Positions 34,615-44,533 of a stretch of DNA of 64,000 nt are shown piece after piece. Origin of the DNA: HIMB114 sp052048155 (lineage in GTDB: Bacteria > Pseudomonadota > Alphaproteobacteria > Pelagibacterales > Pelagibacteraceae); assembly GCF_052048155.1 (NCBI RefSeq), contig NZ_JBNAIK010000005.1, positions 1 through 64,000 on the forward strand, given 5' to 3'. Below the pieces are notes generated by a model. The model searched no databases. It was not told the origin of the DNA and worked only from the letters and a program-made list of their open reading frames with translations. Position 1 is the first letter of the stretch, and each line of letters starts with the position of its first letter. The translations under genes and the position numbers were made by a program.

Positions 34615-35724
34615 ATGAGTCAAAACGCAGAAAAAATTACAGATTTAAAAACAGCGCTTTACGATTTTCACGTATCCGTTGGTGGAAAGATGGTTCCATT
34701 TGCGGGATACCAAATGCCAGTACAATATCCTGAAGGCATTATGAAAGAGCACTTGCATGTAAGAGCTAATGCTGGAATTTTTGATGTTTCTCATATGGGT
34801 CAATTCTCAATCTATGGAACTGAAGAAGAATATCTACCTTTAGAAAAAATAGTTCCTATTGATTTAAAATCATTAAATAACAACCAATCTAAGTACACTG
34901 TTTTGATGAATAAAGATGGTGGTATTGATGATGATTTGATTGTCACGAAAATTGAAGGTGGACTAAATATAGTTCTTAATGCGGCTTGCAAACATCACGA
35001 TATTAAAAGAATTCACGAAGTAATCGATCCTTCAAAAACTAAATTACATGAAGACTTATCTTTAATTGCAATACAAGGTCCTAAAGCTGTTGAAATTTTA
35101 GATAATATCATTCCTGGAGTTTCAGCTCTAACTTTTATGAACGGATCAAAGTTTAAATTAAATAATGAAGATATTTATGTCACGCGTTCGGGATATACTG
35201 GAGAAGATGGTTTTGAGGTATCAATTAAAAATTCTTTAGCTGAAAAATTTTGCAAAACTTTATTAGAAGATCATAATGTTAAGCTTATTGGGCTAGGAGC
35301 AAGAGACTCTTTAAGATTAGAAGCTGGTTTGTGTTTATATGGCCATGATCTAGATACCAAAACTACACCTGTAGAAGCAAGTTTAACTTGGGCATTATCT
35401 AAGAAAAATAAAGAAGAAGGAAATTTTTTAGGTGCTTCAATTGTAAAAGATCAAATCAAGAATGGTGCTTTAAAAAAGAGAGTAGGGATCAAACCTGAAA
35501 AAACAATTGCAAGAGAAGGTTCAAAAGTTTTTAAAGATGATAAAGAAATAGGAATTGTAACAAGTGGTGGATTTGGACCAAGTGTAAATGGGCCTGTTGC
35601 AATGGGTTATGTATTGAAAGAATTTTCTAATGAAGGAGAAGATTTAGAATTAGAAGTGAGGGGAAAAAGGCATGCAGCAAAAATTTTTAAGATGCCTTTT
35701 TATAAAAAAAATTACGTAAAATAG
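34615..35724 (+). CDS. gcvT: Glycine cleavage system T protein (aminomethyltransferase)
   Basis: This 369-residue protein has FHVSVGGKMVPFAGYQMPVQYPEG, IFDVSHMGQFSIYG, VTRSGYTGEDGFEVS, and LGARDSLRLEAGLCLYGHDLD, all typical of GcvT. It transfers the methylene group of glycine to tetrahydrofolate and releases ammonia. Its start sits directly behind the glycine riboswitch. gcvH begins 11 bases downstream with AGGAAAG as ribosome site. Confidence 0.96.
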   Translation: MSQNAEKITDLKTALYDFHVSVGGKMVPFAGYQMPVQYPEGIMKEHLHVRANAGIFDVSHMGQFSIYGTEEEYLPLEKIVPIDLKSLNNNQSKYTVLMNKDGGIDDDLIVTKIEGGLNIVLNAACKHHDIKRIHEVIDPSKTKLHEDLSLIAIQGPKAVEILDNIIPGVSALTFMNGSKFKLNNEDIYVTRSGYTGEDGFEVSIKNSLAEKFCKTLLEDHNVKLIGLGARDSLRLEAGLCLYGHDLDTKTTPVEASLTWALSKKNKEEGNFLGASIVKDQIKNGALKKRVGIKPEKTIAREGSKVFKDDKEIGIVTSGGFGPSVNGPVAMGYVLKEFSNEGEDLELEVRGKRHAAKIFKMPFYKKNYVK

Positions 35725-35735
35725 AAAGGAAAGTA

Positions 35736-36116
35736 ATGGCTGAAAAAAAATATTCAAAAAAACATGAGTGGGTTGAACTAGATGGAGATACAGCAACGAT
35801 TGGAATAACAAAACATGCAACCGAGCAATTAGGAGATATTGTTTTTACTGAGGTACCAGATAAAGGAAAAACATTTGAAGCTGGAGGAGAGGCTGCAGTT
35901 GTAGAATCTGTAAAAGCAGCAAGTGATGTTTATTCACCAATTGCTGGAGAAGTTACAGAAAGTAATGAAGCAATAGTCTCTGACCCTTCTCTTGTAAATC
36001 AAGATCCAGAAGGAAATGGTTGGTTTTTTAAAATTAAAGTTTCGAATCCAGAACAACTTAACGAGTTAATGAATAAGGAAGATTATGATAAATTTGCAAC
36101 ATCGGAGAATGCCTAA
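35736..36116 (+). CDS. gcvH: Glycine cleavage system H protein
   Basis: This 126-residue lipoyl carrier has YSKKHEWVELDGDTATIGIT and the lipoylation site VVESVKAASDVYSP with Lys60. It shuttles the aminomethyl group between GcvP, GcvT and the lipoamide dehydrogenase, which is not in this window. The stop overlaps the start of gcvP by one base (TAATG). Confidence 0.97.
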   Translation: MAEKKYSKKHEWVELDGDTATIGITKHATEQLGDIVFTEVPDKGKTFEAGGEAAVVESVKAASDVYSPIAGEVTESNEAIVSDPSLVNQDPEGNGWFFKIKVSNPEQLNELMNKEDYDKFATSENA

Positions 36117-38977
36117 TGACAGATAACAGAAACAAAGAATTTATTAGAAGACATATTGGTCCATCATCTTCGGATCAAAATAAGATGTTATCTTATTTGG
36201 GTTTTAACTCTTTAGATGAATTTATTAAAAAAATTGTTCCTGAAAAAATTTTAGAAAACAGTGCTTTAAATATCGATTCACCTATTTCTGAAAATGCAGC
36301 GCTTCAACAATTGAAGCAAATCGCTAGTCAAAACAAGATTTTTAAAAGCTTTATTGGTATGGGTTATTACGGAACTTATACGCCAAATGTAATTTTAAGA
36401 AATTTATTAGAAAACCCAGGTTGGTATACATCTTACACTCCATATCAACCCGAAGTAGCTCAAGGAAGATTAGAGATGTTATTAAATTTCCAACAGATGG
36501 TTACTGATCTTACGGGTATGGATATCGCGAACGCTTCACTGTTGGATGAGGGAACTGCAGCCGCTGAAGCTGTAGCGCTTTGTCAAAGAGTAGATAAGAG
36601 TAAACTTCATAAAATCTTTATATCGAAAAATTGCAATCCTCAAACCATTGATGTTGTTAAAACAAGAGCAGAACCTTTTAATCTCGACGTTATAATTGGA
36701 GATGATGACAATATAGATAAAGTAGAAGGAGATTTGCTTTGCTCAATTTATCAATATCCTAATACTTACGGAGAAATAAATGGAGCGGAAACTTTTATTA
36801 AAAAAACTCAAGATAAAAATGGAAAAGCTATTCTAGTAACAGATTTATTAGCTTTAACCTTATTAAAGCCTCCTGGAGAGATGGGTGCGGATATTGTTGT
36901 AGGAAACTCTCAACGTTTTGGTGTTCCAATGGGTTACGGTGGTCCTCACGCAGCATTTTTTGCAACTAAAGATGAATTTAAACGCGCAATGCCAGGAAGA
37001 TTAATTGGTGTATCAAAAGATAGAAATAATGATCAAGCTTTAAGAATGGCTCTTCAAACAAGAGAACAACATATTAGACGGGAAAAAGCGACGAGTAATA
37101 TTTGTACAGCTCAAGCTTTATTATCAATAATGGCAGCAGCATATGGAATTTATCATGGCCCAGATGGCATAAAACATATTGGAGAAAGAACGGCAAAATT
37201 TGCAAATGCATTTGCAGACATTGTAAAAACAAAATTTGAAATTTTATCAGATCAGTTTTTTGATACTGTTACAATAAATACAAAAGATAAAACGCAAGAG
37301 ATTTATGCAAAAGCTTTAGAGTTTAAAGTTAATTTAAGATTAATAGATCAACACGCACTTTCAGTTTCTTTTGATGAAACAACAGAAATCAAAGATTTAA
37401 ATAATCTCTTTAAAATCTTTGGTTTAAATCAACAAGTCGATAGTATTGATAAAGTAAATATTTCTTCAATTGAAAATTCACTTCAAAGAACTTCACAATT
37501 TTTAACTCATGAGATCTTTAATTCATATCATTCTGAAACAGAAATGCTTCGATATTTAAAAAAATTAGAAGATAAAGATATAGCATTAAATCGATCGATG
37601 ATTGCACTTGGATCGTGCACAATGAAATTAAATGCTGTTGCAGAAATGATACCAGTAACGTGGCCAGAGTTTGGCGGTATTCATCCTTTTGCACCTTTGG
37701 ATCAGGCCAAAGGTTATTCAAAAATGTTTGCTGATCTCGAAGATATGCTTACAGAAATTACAGGATTTTCTGGAGTATCTTTACAACCAAATGCAGGCGC
37801 GCAAGGTGAGTATGCGGGATTGATGGTAATTAGAAAGTTTCATTTAAATAACGGAGACACAGATAGAAATATTTGTTTGATACCAAGTTCAGCACATGGA
37901 ACTAATCCAGCAAGTGCACAGATGGCAGGTATGAAAGTTGTAGTCGTTAATTGTGACAAAGACGGAAACGTTGATATTGATGATCTAAGCAAAAAAGCTG
38001 AAGAGAATTCAAAACAACTGGCAGCTTTAATGGTTACTTACCCTTCAACACACGGGGTATTTGAAGAGCATATTAAAGAGATTTGTGATGTTATTCATTC
38101 CCATGGTGGCCAAGTATACATGGATGGAGCAAATTTAAATGCTCTAGTAGGATTAGCAAAACCTGGAAAGTTTGGACCAGATGTTTGCCACATGAATCTT
38201 CATAAAACTTTTTGTATACCGCATGGTGGCGGTGGACCTGGAATGGGACCCATTGGTGTTGGAAAACATTTAGAGCCATTTTTACCAAATCATGTTCTTG
38301 TTAATTCTGGCCCTAAAACTGGAATGGGCTCTGTATCAGCAGCACCGTGGGGAAGCGCAAGTATTCTGCCGATTTCATGGATGTATATCAAAATGATGGG
38401 AGCAGAGGGTTTAAGATTAGCAACTGAAGTTGCAATATTAAACGCAAATTATATGTCAAAAAAGTTAGAGAGTTCTTATCAAACTTTGTACAAAGGAAAA
38501 AATAACCTGGTAGCCCATGAGTGTATTTTAGACTTTAGGCCAATAAAAGCTGAGTCTGGAATCTCTGAAGAAGATATAGCTAAAAGATTAATAGATTATG
38601 GTTATCATGCTCCAACAATGTCTTGGCCAGTTGCAGGTACATTGATGATTGAGCCAACTGAAAGTGAAAGCTTATTAGAAATGGATAAGTTTTGTGATGC
38701 GATGATTAATATCAGAAAAGAAATTAAAATGGTTCAAAACGAAGTTTTTGATAAACAAGATAATCCACTTAAAAATGCACCTCATACGAATTTAGAATTA
38801 TCATCTGACTCTTGGACACATAAGTATACAAGAGAGCAAGCAGCATTCCCGCTTAGCTATTTAAAAGCCAATAAATTCTGGCCACCTGTGGCAAGAGTAG
38901 ACAATGTTCATGGCGATAGAAACTTGATTTGCTCATGCCCATCTATAGATAGTTACCGCGACGAAGAAGCGGCTTAA
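36116..38977 (+). CDS. gcvP: Glycine dehydrogenase (decarboxylating), P protein
   Basis: This 953-residue full-length (fused) P protein opens with EFIRRHIGPSSSDQNKML. The PLP-binding Lys is in CHMNLHKTFCIPHGGGGPGMGPI of the C-terminal half. The N-terminal half has GMGYYGTYTPNVILRNLLENPGWYTSYTPYQ. It releases CO2 from glycine and loads GcvH. The stop overlaps the ATG of a 53-residue gene by one base, which extends the operon beyond the usual three genes. Confidence 0.97.
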   Translation: MTDNRNKEFIRRHIGPSSSDQNKMLSYLGFNSLDEFIKKIVPEKILENSALNIDSPISENAALQQLKQIASQNKIFKSFIGMGYYGTYTPNVILRNLLENPGWYTSYTPYQPEVAQGRLEMLLNFQQMVTDLTGMDIANASLLDEGTAAAEAVALCQRVDKSKLHKIFISKNCNPQTIDVVKTRAEPFNLDVIIGDDDNIDKVEGDLLCSIYQYPNTYGEINGAETFIKKTQDKNGKAILVTDLLALTLLKPPGEMGADIVVGNSQRFGVPMGYGGPHAAFFATKDEFKRAMPGRLIGVSKDRNNDQALRMALQTREQHIRREKATSNICTAQALLSIMAAAYGIYHGPDGIKHIGERTAKFANAFADIVKTKFEILSDQFFDTVTINTKDKTQEIYAKALEFKVNLRLIDQHALSVSFDETTEIKDLNNLFKIFGLNQQVDSIDKVNISSIENSLQRTSQFLTHEIFNSYHSETEMLRYLKKLEDKDIALNRSMIALGSCTMKLNAVAEMIPVTWPEFGGIHPFAPLDQAKGYSKMFADLEDMLTEITGFSGVSLQPNAGAQGEYAGLMVIRKFHLNNGDTDRNICLIPSSAHGTNPASAQMAGMKVVVVNCDKDGNVDIDDLSKKAEENSKQLAALMVTYPSTHGVFEEHIKEICDVIHSHGGQVYMDGANLNALVGLAKPGKFGPDVCHMNLHKTFCIPHGGGGPGMGPIGVGKHLEPFLPNHVLVNSGPKTGMGSVSAAPWGSASILPISWMYIKMMGAEGLRLATEVAILNANYMSKKLESSYQTLYKGKNNLVAHECILDFRPIKAESGISEEDIAKRLIDYGYHAPTMSWPVAGTLMIEPTESESLLEMDKFCDAMINIRKEIKMVQNEVFDKQDNPLKNAPHTNLELSSDSWTHKYTREQAAFPLSYLKANKFWPPVARVDNVHGDRNLICSCPSIDSYRDEEAA

Positions 38978-39138
38978 TGAAATTAGAAGTATTATACAAC
39001 CCAGGTAACGTACTGTGTGATTATCTAAAAATGAAAGATGATCATAAATTTATATTTAGAGTTTTTGTTAACTTAACTTACTACGGTCATATTTTAGGTC
39101 TATTAGCTTTATATTATTCTAAGCACTTTAGTTTTTAA
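38977..39138 (+). CDS. Small 53-residue protein with one membrane helix, unknown
   Basis: ATG at 38977 overlaps the gcvP stop (TAATG), and its own TAA overlaps the ATG of tspO in the same manner. The protein has a short charged N-half (CDYLKMKDDHKFIFRVF) and a hydrophobic C-half (YGHILGLLALYYS). The double overlap leaves no spare base on either side, which argues that it is translated by coupling. I do not recognise the family. It may be a membrane partner of TspO or an unrelated small protein. Confidence 0.68.
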   Translation: MKLEVLYNPGNVLCDYLKMKDDHKFIFRVFVNLTYYGHILGLLALYYSKHFSF

Positions 39139-39617
39139 TGATTAAAAAGTACAAGAGCTTAATCTTAATATTATTAGTCACTTTTTTTTCATCATTAATT
39201 GCAGGTTATGTTACAAGAATAAATATTGATCCTTGGTATCAATCATTAAATCGTTTACCAATTTCTCCACCTGATTGGATTTTTGCTCCTGTTTGGACAA
39301 CACTTTATGCGTTTATGAGTATTGCGATTTGGATTGTTTATGAAAAAACTAAAGTGAGTGAACCAAGTTTTTCAAAAAAAATTATAAAAATTTATTTTTA
39401 TCATTTAGTGATTAATTTAACATGGAGCTTTATATTTTTTTATTATCATTTAATTTTTGCTGCTTTTATAAATATTATATTTTTAATTATAGCGATTAGT
39501 ATTTTAATGGTTTTATATTTACCAAGATCAAGAATATCTTTTATACTTATGGTGCCTTATTTACTTTGGGTAATCTTTGCTTCAGTTTTAAATTTTGGAT
39601 TATATTTAATTAATTAA
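39138..39617 (+). CDS. tspO: TspO/MBR family tryptophan-rich membrane protein
   Basis: This 159-residue protein has five hydrophobic helices and the family pattern DPWYQSLNRLPISPPDWIFAPVWTTLYAFMSIAIW, then NLTWSFIFFYYHLIFAA. TspO binds porphyrins and is tied to tetrapyrrole, carotenoid and stress regulation in Rhodobacter. It overlaps the small upstream gene and ends in an 8-base overlap with the convergent ispB. Its presence in the glycine cleavage operon could be chance packing, or reflect glycine as a tetrapyrrole precursor via ALA synthase. Confidence 0.92.
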   Translation: MIKKYKSLILILLVTFFSSLIAGYVTRINIDPWYQSLNRLPISPPDWIFAPVWTTLYAFMSIAIWIVYEKTKVSEPSFSKKIIKIYFYHLVINLTWSFIFFYYHLIFAAFINIIFLIIAISILMVLYLPRSRISFILMVPYLLWVIFASVLNFGLYLIN

Positions 39618-40623
39618 GTCTATTTACAATATAAAAAGATAATTCTTGTAGTTTTTCTACAACAAAATTTTTTTCAAATACTGACAGTGAGTCAGAGGCT
39701 ACACTCGAAAAGTAATCAGCTCTTTTTTTACAAGTTTCAATAATTTGATATTTATTTATCAATTTTAATGTTTGCTCAAAATCATTTTCAGATCTTACAC
39801 TTTGTGAAAAATACTTTTGTAGCACTTCTCTTTCTTTAGGAGTTGATTTTTGAAATAGTAAAATGATTGGTAATGTTATTTTTCCCTCTAAAAAATCATT
39901 TCCAATTTTTTTTCCAAACACTTTTTCTTTTGATGAATAATCTAGAATGTCGTCTGTAATTTGAAAACAAATTCCTAGATTTCTTCCATAAGATTCTAGC
40001 GCTTCTTTTTCTTTGTTCGATCTATCATTAATACAACCACCAACGCGCATTGAAGCACCAAACAAAGATGCTGTTTTTGCAGAAATAATATCTAGATAAT
40101 TTTTCTCAACCATATCAACTTGTTTTTCAAATTGTAATTGCATAATTTCACCTTGCGCGATTTCAGACGATACTGATGACAAAATTTTTAAAACTTCTTG
40201 TGATCCATCATCTACCATCATTTCAAAACATCGACTAAGCAAATAATCACCTGCTAAAATTGAACTTTTGTTTCCCCAAATTGCATTGGTTGTTTTAAAA
40301 CCTCTTCTAGACTCACTTTTGTCAATTACATCATCATGTAATAAAGTGGCATTATGAATAAGCTCTACGCAAGCTGCTAAATTAATATGTCTATTACCTT
40401 TGTAGTTAAATATTTCAGAAGAGCATATTGTTAAAAGTGGCCTTAGTCTTTTGCCACCCGTACTCATAAGGTGAGTTGCCATCTCCCCAACCAGTTCAAC
40501 ATGGCTCGACAGTTTTAACTTGATATGATCATCGACCTTTTTCAATTGTTCTTGATATACCGATTTAATTTCCTCAAAAGGGTTAGTTTTTATCTTTTTA
40601 AAAGGTAATACGTTTAAAAGCAT
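39610..40623 (-). CDS. ispB: Long-chain polyprenyl diphosphate synthase
   Basis: This 337-residue trans-prenyl synthase has the motifs LLHDDVIDKSESRRG and ITDDILDYSSKE. The form of the first motif (DDVID, no insertion) and small residues before it (NATLLHDD) point to an octaprenyl or longer product, used for the ubiquinone side chain. The upstream intergenic space of 106 bases is shared with the divergent sppA gene. Confidence 0.92.
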   Translation of the reverse strand: MLLNVLPFKKIKTNPFEEIKSVYQEQLKKVDDHIKLKLSSHVELVGEMATHLMSTGGKRLRPLLTICSSEIFNYKGNRHINLAACVELIHNATLLHDDVIDKSESRRGFKTTNAIWGNKSSILAGDYLLSRCFEMMVDDGSQEVLKILSSVSSEIAQGEIMQLQFEKQVDMVEKNYLDIISAKTASLFGASMRVGGCINDRSNKEKEALESYGRNLGICFQITDDILDYSSKEKVFGKKIGNDFLEGKITLPIILLFQKSTPKEREVLQKYFSQSVRSENDFEQTLKLINKYQIIETCKKRADYFSSVASDSLSVFEKNFVVEKLQELSFYIVNRLN

Positions 40624-40729
40624 ATGTGTTATTAGCTTATTTAATGATGATTTGTTAACAATGAAATGACGCAGTTGTAATAAGCACTTTTAATTAAATT
40701 ACCAATAAATATAAGTATTTTTTATAGTT

Positions 40730-41536
40730 ATGATTTTTTCAAAAAAACCACAAGTTGCACACATTAGATTAAGCGGAGTTATCGGAAATGTTGGACGATT
40801 TCAGCAAGGCATGAGTCTAAGTAGTCATGAGCAAATTATTAAAAAAGCATTTAATCAAAAAAAACTATCTGCTGTAGCAATCTCAATTAATTCACCAGGT
40901 GGATCTCCAGTACAATCTCATTTGATTTATTCGTTAATCAGAAGATTGGCTGAAGAAAAAAAAGTAAAAGTTATAACGTTTGCTGAAGATGTGGCTGCAT
41001 CCGGAGGATATATGCTTGCTTGTGCGGGTGATGAAATTTATGCGAACCCCAGTTCGATTGTAGGTTCTATTGGAGTTATATATTCATCATTTGGATTAAA
41101 AGAACTTATTAAAAAAATTGGTATTGAAAGAAGAGTTCATACTGCAGGTAAAAATAAAAGTACTCTAGATCCTTTTATGGATGAAAAGCCAGAAGACATA
41201 GAAAGATTAAAAAAAATACAATTAGATTTGCACGAACAATTCATTAGCTTAGTAAAAAATAGTAGAAAAGATAAAATCTCATCTGATAAAGATGATCAAT
41301 TATTTACCGGTGAATTTTGGTCAGGTATTCAATCTAAAGAATTAGGATTAGTTGATGGTCTTGGTAATATGGAAGATGTTATTCAAGAAAAATATGGAAA
41401 AAAAGTTGTAATTAAGAAATTTGACAAACCTGAAAGCTGGTTAAAAAGAAAATTATCAAGTCAAATATCAAACCAATTTTCAAATATTGCAGACGAAATT
41501 GAAACAAGATCGTTATGGAATAAATTTGGACTATGA
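40730..41536 (+). CDS. sppA: Signal peptide peptidase SppA-like, peptidase S49
   Basis: This 268-residue short SppA/SohB relative has ISINSPGGSPVQSHLIYSLI, the nucleophile Ser91 in EDVAASGGYMLACAGDEIYANPSSIVGSIGVI, and a likely general base Lys143 in KNKSTLDPF. It lacks the N-terminal membrane helix that many SppA proteins have. It degrades cleaved signal peptides or small membrane substrates. It overlaps glyQ by four bases (ATGA). Confidence 0.88.
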   Translation: MIFSKKPQVAHIRLSGVIGNVGRFQQGMSLSSHEQIIKKAFNQKKLSAVAISINSPGGSPVQSHLIYSLIRRLAEEKKVKVITFAEDVAASGGYMLACAGDEIYANPSSIVGSIGVIYSSFGLKELIKKIGIERRVHTAGKNKSTLDPFMDEKPEDIERLKKIQLDLHEQFISLVKNSRKDKISSDKDDQLFTGEFWSGIQSKELGLVDGLGNMEDVIQEKYGKKVVIKKFDKPESWLKRKLSSQISNQFSNIADEIETRSLWNKFGL

Positions 41537-42468
41537 TCAAAAAGAAAAACTTAGTTAAAAAAAAAGTTAAAACGAAAGTTAAAAAACAGCCTAAAGTTAA
41601 AAAATTAAAAAAAAAAGTTCCTTATCTAACTTTTCAAGAAATTATTTTTAAACTGCAAAAATTTTGGTCAGATCAAGGATGTGTAATTTTACAACCATAT
41701 GATATTGAAGTAGGCGCCGGTACATTTCATCCAGCAACTACACTAAGATCACTCGGGCCAAAACATTGGAAAGCAGCGTATGTTCAACCATCAAGAAGGC
41801 CAACAGATGGGCGTTATGGAGAAAATCCAAATCGTCTTCAGCATTACTACCAATTTCAAGTAATCATAAAGCCTTCGCCAGAAGATATTCAAAAGTTATA
41901 TTTAAAAAGCTTAACGGCTCTTGGAATTATTTATAAAGATCATGATATTAGATTTGTTGAAGATGATTGGGAAAGTCCAACATTAGGTGCTTCAGGACTA
42001 GGTTGGGAAGTGTGGTGTGATGGAATGGAAATTACTCAGTTTACTTATTTCCAACAAATGGCAGGATTTGAGTGCAAGCCTGTGTCATCAGAAATTACTT
42101 ACGGTTTAGAGAGAATTTGTATGTATATTCAAAACAAAAATAATGTTTATGATCTTGATTGGAATCATGAAGGTGTCAAATACGGAGATGTATTTTTACA
42201 AGCTGAAAAAGAATTTTCAGCATATAACTTTGAACACGCAAATACAGAAAGCTTATTTGACCAGTTTAATAAAGTTGAAAAAGAGTCAAAAGATTTAGCA
42301 GAAAAAAAACTTTGTTTACCAGCTTACGACCAGTGTCTTAAAGCTAGTCACTTATTTAATTTGTTAGATGCAAGAGGAGTGATTAGTGTTGCTGAAAGAG
42401 CTAACTATATTACAAGAATTAGAACTTTAGCAAAAGCATGTGGAGAACTCTGGATTGAAAAACAATAA
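41533..42468 (+). CDS. glyQ: Glycyl-tRNA synthetase alpha subunit
   Basis: This 311-residue alpha subunit shows TFQEIIFKLQKFWSDQGCVILQPYDIEVGAGTFHPATTLRSLG and YVQPSRRPTDGRYGENPNRLQHYYQFQVI. The first 30 residues are a Lys-rich extension (repeats of KVKK) not found in the usual GlyQ. It overlaps sppA (ATGA) and glyS (one base). The extension is open without a Met for an alternative start, so it is probably real. It may bind RNA or just be tolerated. Confidence 0.94.
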   Translation: MIKKKNLVKKKVKTKVKKQPKVKKLKKKVPYLTFQEIIFKLQKFWSDQGCVILQPYDIEVGAGTFHPATTLRSLGPKHWKAAYVQPSRRPTDGRYGENPNRLQHYYQFQVIIKPSPEDIQKLYLKSLTALGIIYKDHDIRFVEDDWESPTLGASGLGWEVWCDGMEITQFTYFQQMAGFECKPVSSEITYGLERICMYIQNKNNVYDLDWNHEGVKYGDVFLQAEKEFSAYNFEHANTESLFDQFNKVEKESKDLAEKKLCLPAYDQCLKASHLFNLLDARGVISVAERANYITRIRTLAKACGELWIEKQ

Positions 42469-44531
42469 TGTCAGATTTTTTTCTAGAACTTTACTCTGAA
42501 GAAATTCCTCACGGTTTACAGATTAATGCCAGAAAACAAATTCACGAATTGATATTAAAAGAATTGAATGAAAATAATATTAAGTTCAAAGAATTTGATA
42601 TTTTTTCTACTCCTAAACGATTAATAGTTTTTATTGAAAATATTACTTTAAATCAAAAAATAGAGTCTCAAGAAGTGAAAGGACCTAAGGTTGGATGTAA
42701 CGATCAAGCACTTGAGGGATTTTTGAAATCTAAAAATGCACTAAAAGAGGATTTAATTCAAAAAAGTACAGATAAAGGAGAATTTTATTTTGTAAAATTA
42801 CCAGCCAAAACTTTACTGACTTCTGATATTTTAAGAAAAAAATTACCTTCAATTCTTCAGACTATTAACTGGAAAAAGTCAATGAGATGGTCTGATCATG
42901 ATTGTTTTTGGGGAAGGCCTTTAAAGTCCATACTGTGTTTACTTGATAATCAAGTATTAGATTTTAGTTTTTTTCATATTAATTCATCAAACTCTACTTA
43001 TGTTAACGGGCCTTTTGAAGATAAAGAAATTAAGATTAAAAATTTTAAAGATTATAAAAAAAACTTAGAAAAAAATAAAATTGAAATAAACCATATAAAA
43101 AGAGAGTCAAAAATAAATATTGAATTAGAGAAACTATTAAAAAAAAATAAATGCTCTCTAGAAATTAATAATGCTCTGGTTGATGAAGTTACAAATTTAG
43201 TAGAAACACCAGTAATTTTAAAAGGTAAGTTTGACCCAGAGTATTTAGAATTACCAGATGAATTATTGAACTTAACAATGGTTAATCATCAAAGATATTT
43301 TCCCATGAAGTCAGAGCAGGAAAATAAAATAATAAATTCATTTCTATTTGTTGCAAATAATTTTGATAATAAAAATTTAATTACTAAAGGAAACGAAAAA
43401 GTAATTGATGCAAGATTATCAGATGCTAAATTTTTTTGGGATAAAAATAAAAGGCAAAATTTAGTTAAACAAGTTACTAAATTAAATTCAATAGTATTTT
43501 ATCAAAAGCTGGGCACGCTTTATGACAAGACTCAAAGAATTCGTCAGTTGAGTTCTGTGATTGCCGATACAATTGGAGCAAACAAAGAAGATACAGAAAT
43601 TGCTGGTTCAATTTGCAAAGCAGACTTGGTTTCTGATTTAGTGGGTGAGTATCCAGAGCTGCAAGGTACTATTGGAAGATATTTTGCATTAGAGCAAGGT
43701 TTTAGCCAAGAAATTAGTAATGCTATTCAAAATCACTATTTACCTCTTGGCCCAAGTGGAAAAGTTCCAAAAGAAAAAATTTCAATTGCAGTTGCAGTTG
43801 CTGATAAGATTGACACTTTAATTGGTTTTTTTGGAATTAATGAAAAACCAACAAGTTCAAAAGATCCTTTTGCTCTAAGGAGAGCTTGTCTTGGTGTTTT
43901 AAGATTAATCACTGAAAATAAAATTAGCTTATCTTTAAAAGAGATATTAAATAATTCAAAGAATCTTTACCTTACTCAAAATTACCAATTAACAAATGAA
44001 AAAGTTATAGAGGATCTTTTTCAATTTTTTATTGAAAGATTTAAAATTAATTTAAAGGATAAAGGTGCAAGATTAGATGTTACCAATTCAATTTTAGAAA
44101 ACAACAGGTCAGATGATTTTTATTTAATTATGAAAAATATAAATGAACTTTCAAAATGTTTAAAAAAATCTCAAGGCCAGGATGCTATTTCAATTTATAA
44201 AAGATCAAAAAACATTTTAGATCAATCAAATCAAGAAGAAGAGTTTTTTGGAAATCCGGATAATGTTTTATTTCAACACCCTTCTGAAGATGAAATGCTT
44301 ATTAAATTAAACGAAGCTAGAGATTATTTTACAACTCCCAGTCGACTAAGAGATAATGAAAAAACTATAACTTTATTGTCAGAGTTAAAACCTATGACGG
44401 ATAATTTCTTTGATAATGTAAAGGTCAACGATGATAATCAACAGGTAAGAAAAAATAGGCTAGAATTATTAACTCTCTTATGTAAAACCTTTGAAAAATT
44501 TACTGATTTTTCAAAATTAGATGGATCTTAA
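42468..44531 (+). CDS. glyS: Glycyl-tRNA synthetase beta subunit
   Basis: This 687-residue beta subunit begins FFLELYSEEIPHGLQINARKQI and has MVNHQRYFPM, RLSDAKFFWDKN and DPFALRRACLGVLRL, as in GlyS. The C-terminal anticodon-binding region is present. With GlyQ it charges tRNA-Gly. It overlaps glyQ by one base and is followed by ppdK after two bases. Confidence 0.95.
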   Translation: MSDFFLELYSEEIPHGLQINARKQIHELILKELNENNIKFKEFDIFSTPKRLIVFIENITLNQKIESQEVKGPKVGCNDQALEGFLKSKNALKEDLIQKSTDKGEFYFVKLPAKTLLTSDILRKKLPSILQTINWKKSMRWSDHDCFWGRPLKSILCLLDNQVLDFSFFHINSSNSTYVNGPFEDKEIKIKNFKDYKKNLEKNKIEINHIKRESKINIELEKLLKKNKCSLEINNALVDEVTNLVETPVILKGKFDPEYLELPDELLNLTMVNHQRYFPMKSEQENKIINSFLFVANNFDNKNLITKGNEKVIDARLSDAKFFWDKNKRQNLVKQVTKLNSIVFYQKLGTLYDKTQRIRQLSSVIADTIGANKEDTEIAGSICKADLVSDLVGEYPELQGTIGRYFALEQGFSQEISNAIQNHYLPLGPSGKVPKEKISIAVAVADKIDTLIGFFGINEKPTSSKDPFALRRACLGVLRLITENKISLSLKEILNNSKNLYLTQNYQLTNEKVIEDLFQFFIERFKINLKDKGARLDVTNSILENNRSDDFYLIMKNINELSKCLKKSQGQDAISIYKRSKNILDQSNQEEEFFGNPDNVLFQHPSEDEMLIKLNEARDYFTTPSRLRDNEKTITLLSELKPMTDNFFDNVKVNDDNQQVRKNRLELLTLLCKTFEKFTDFSKLDGS

Positions 44532-44533
44532 AA

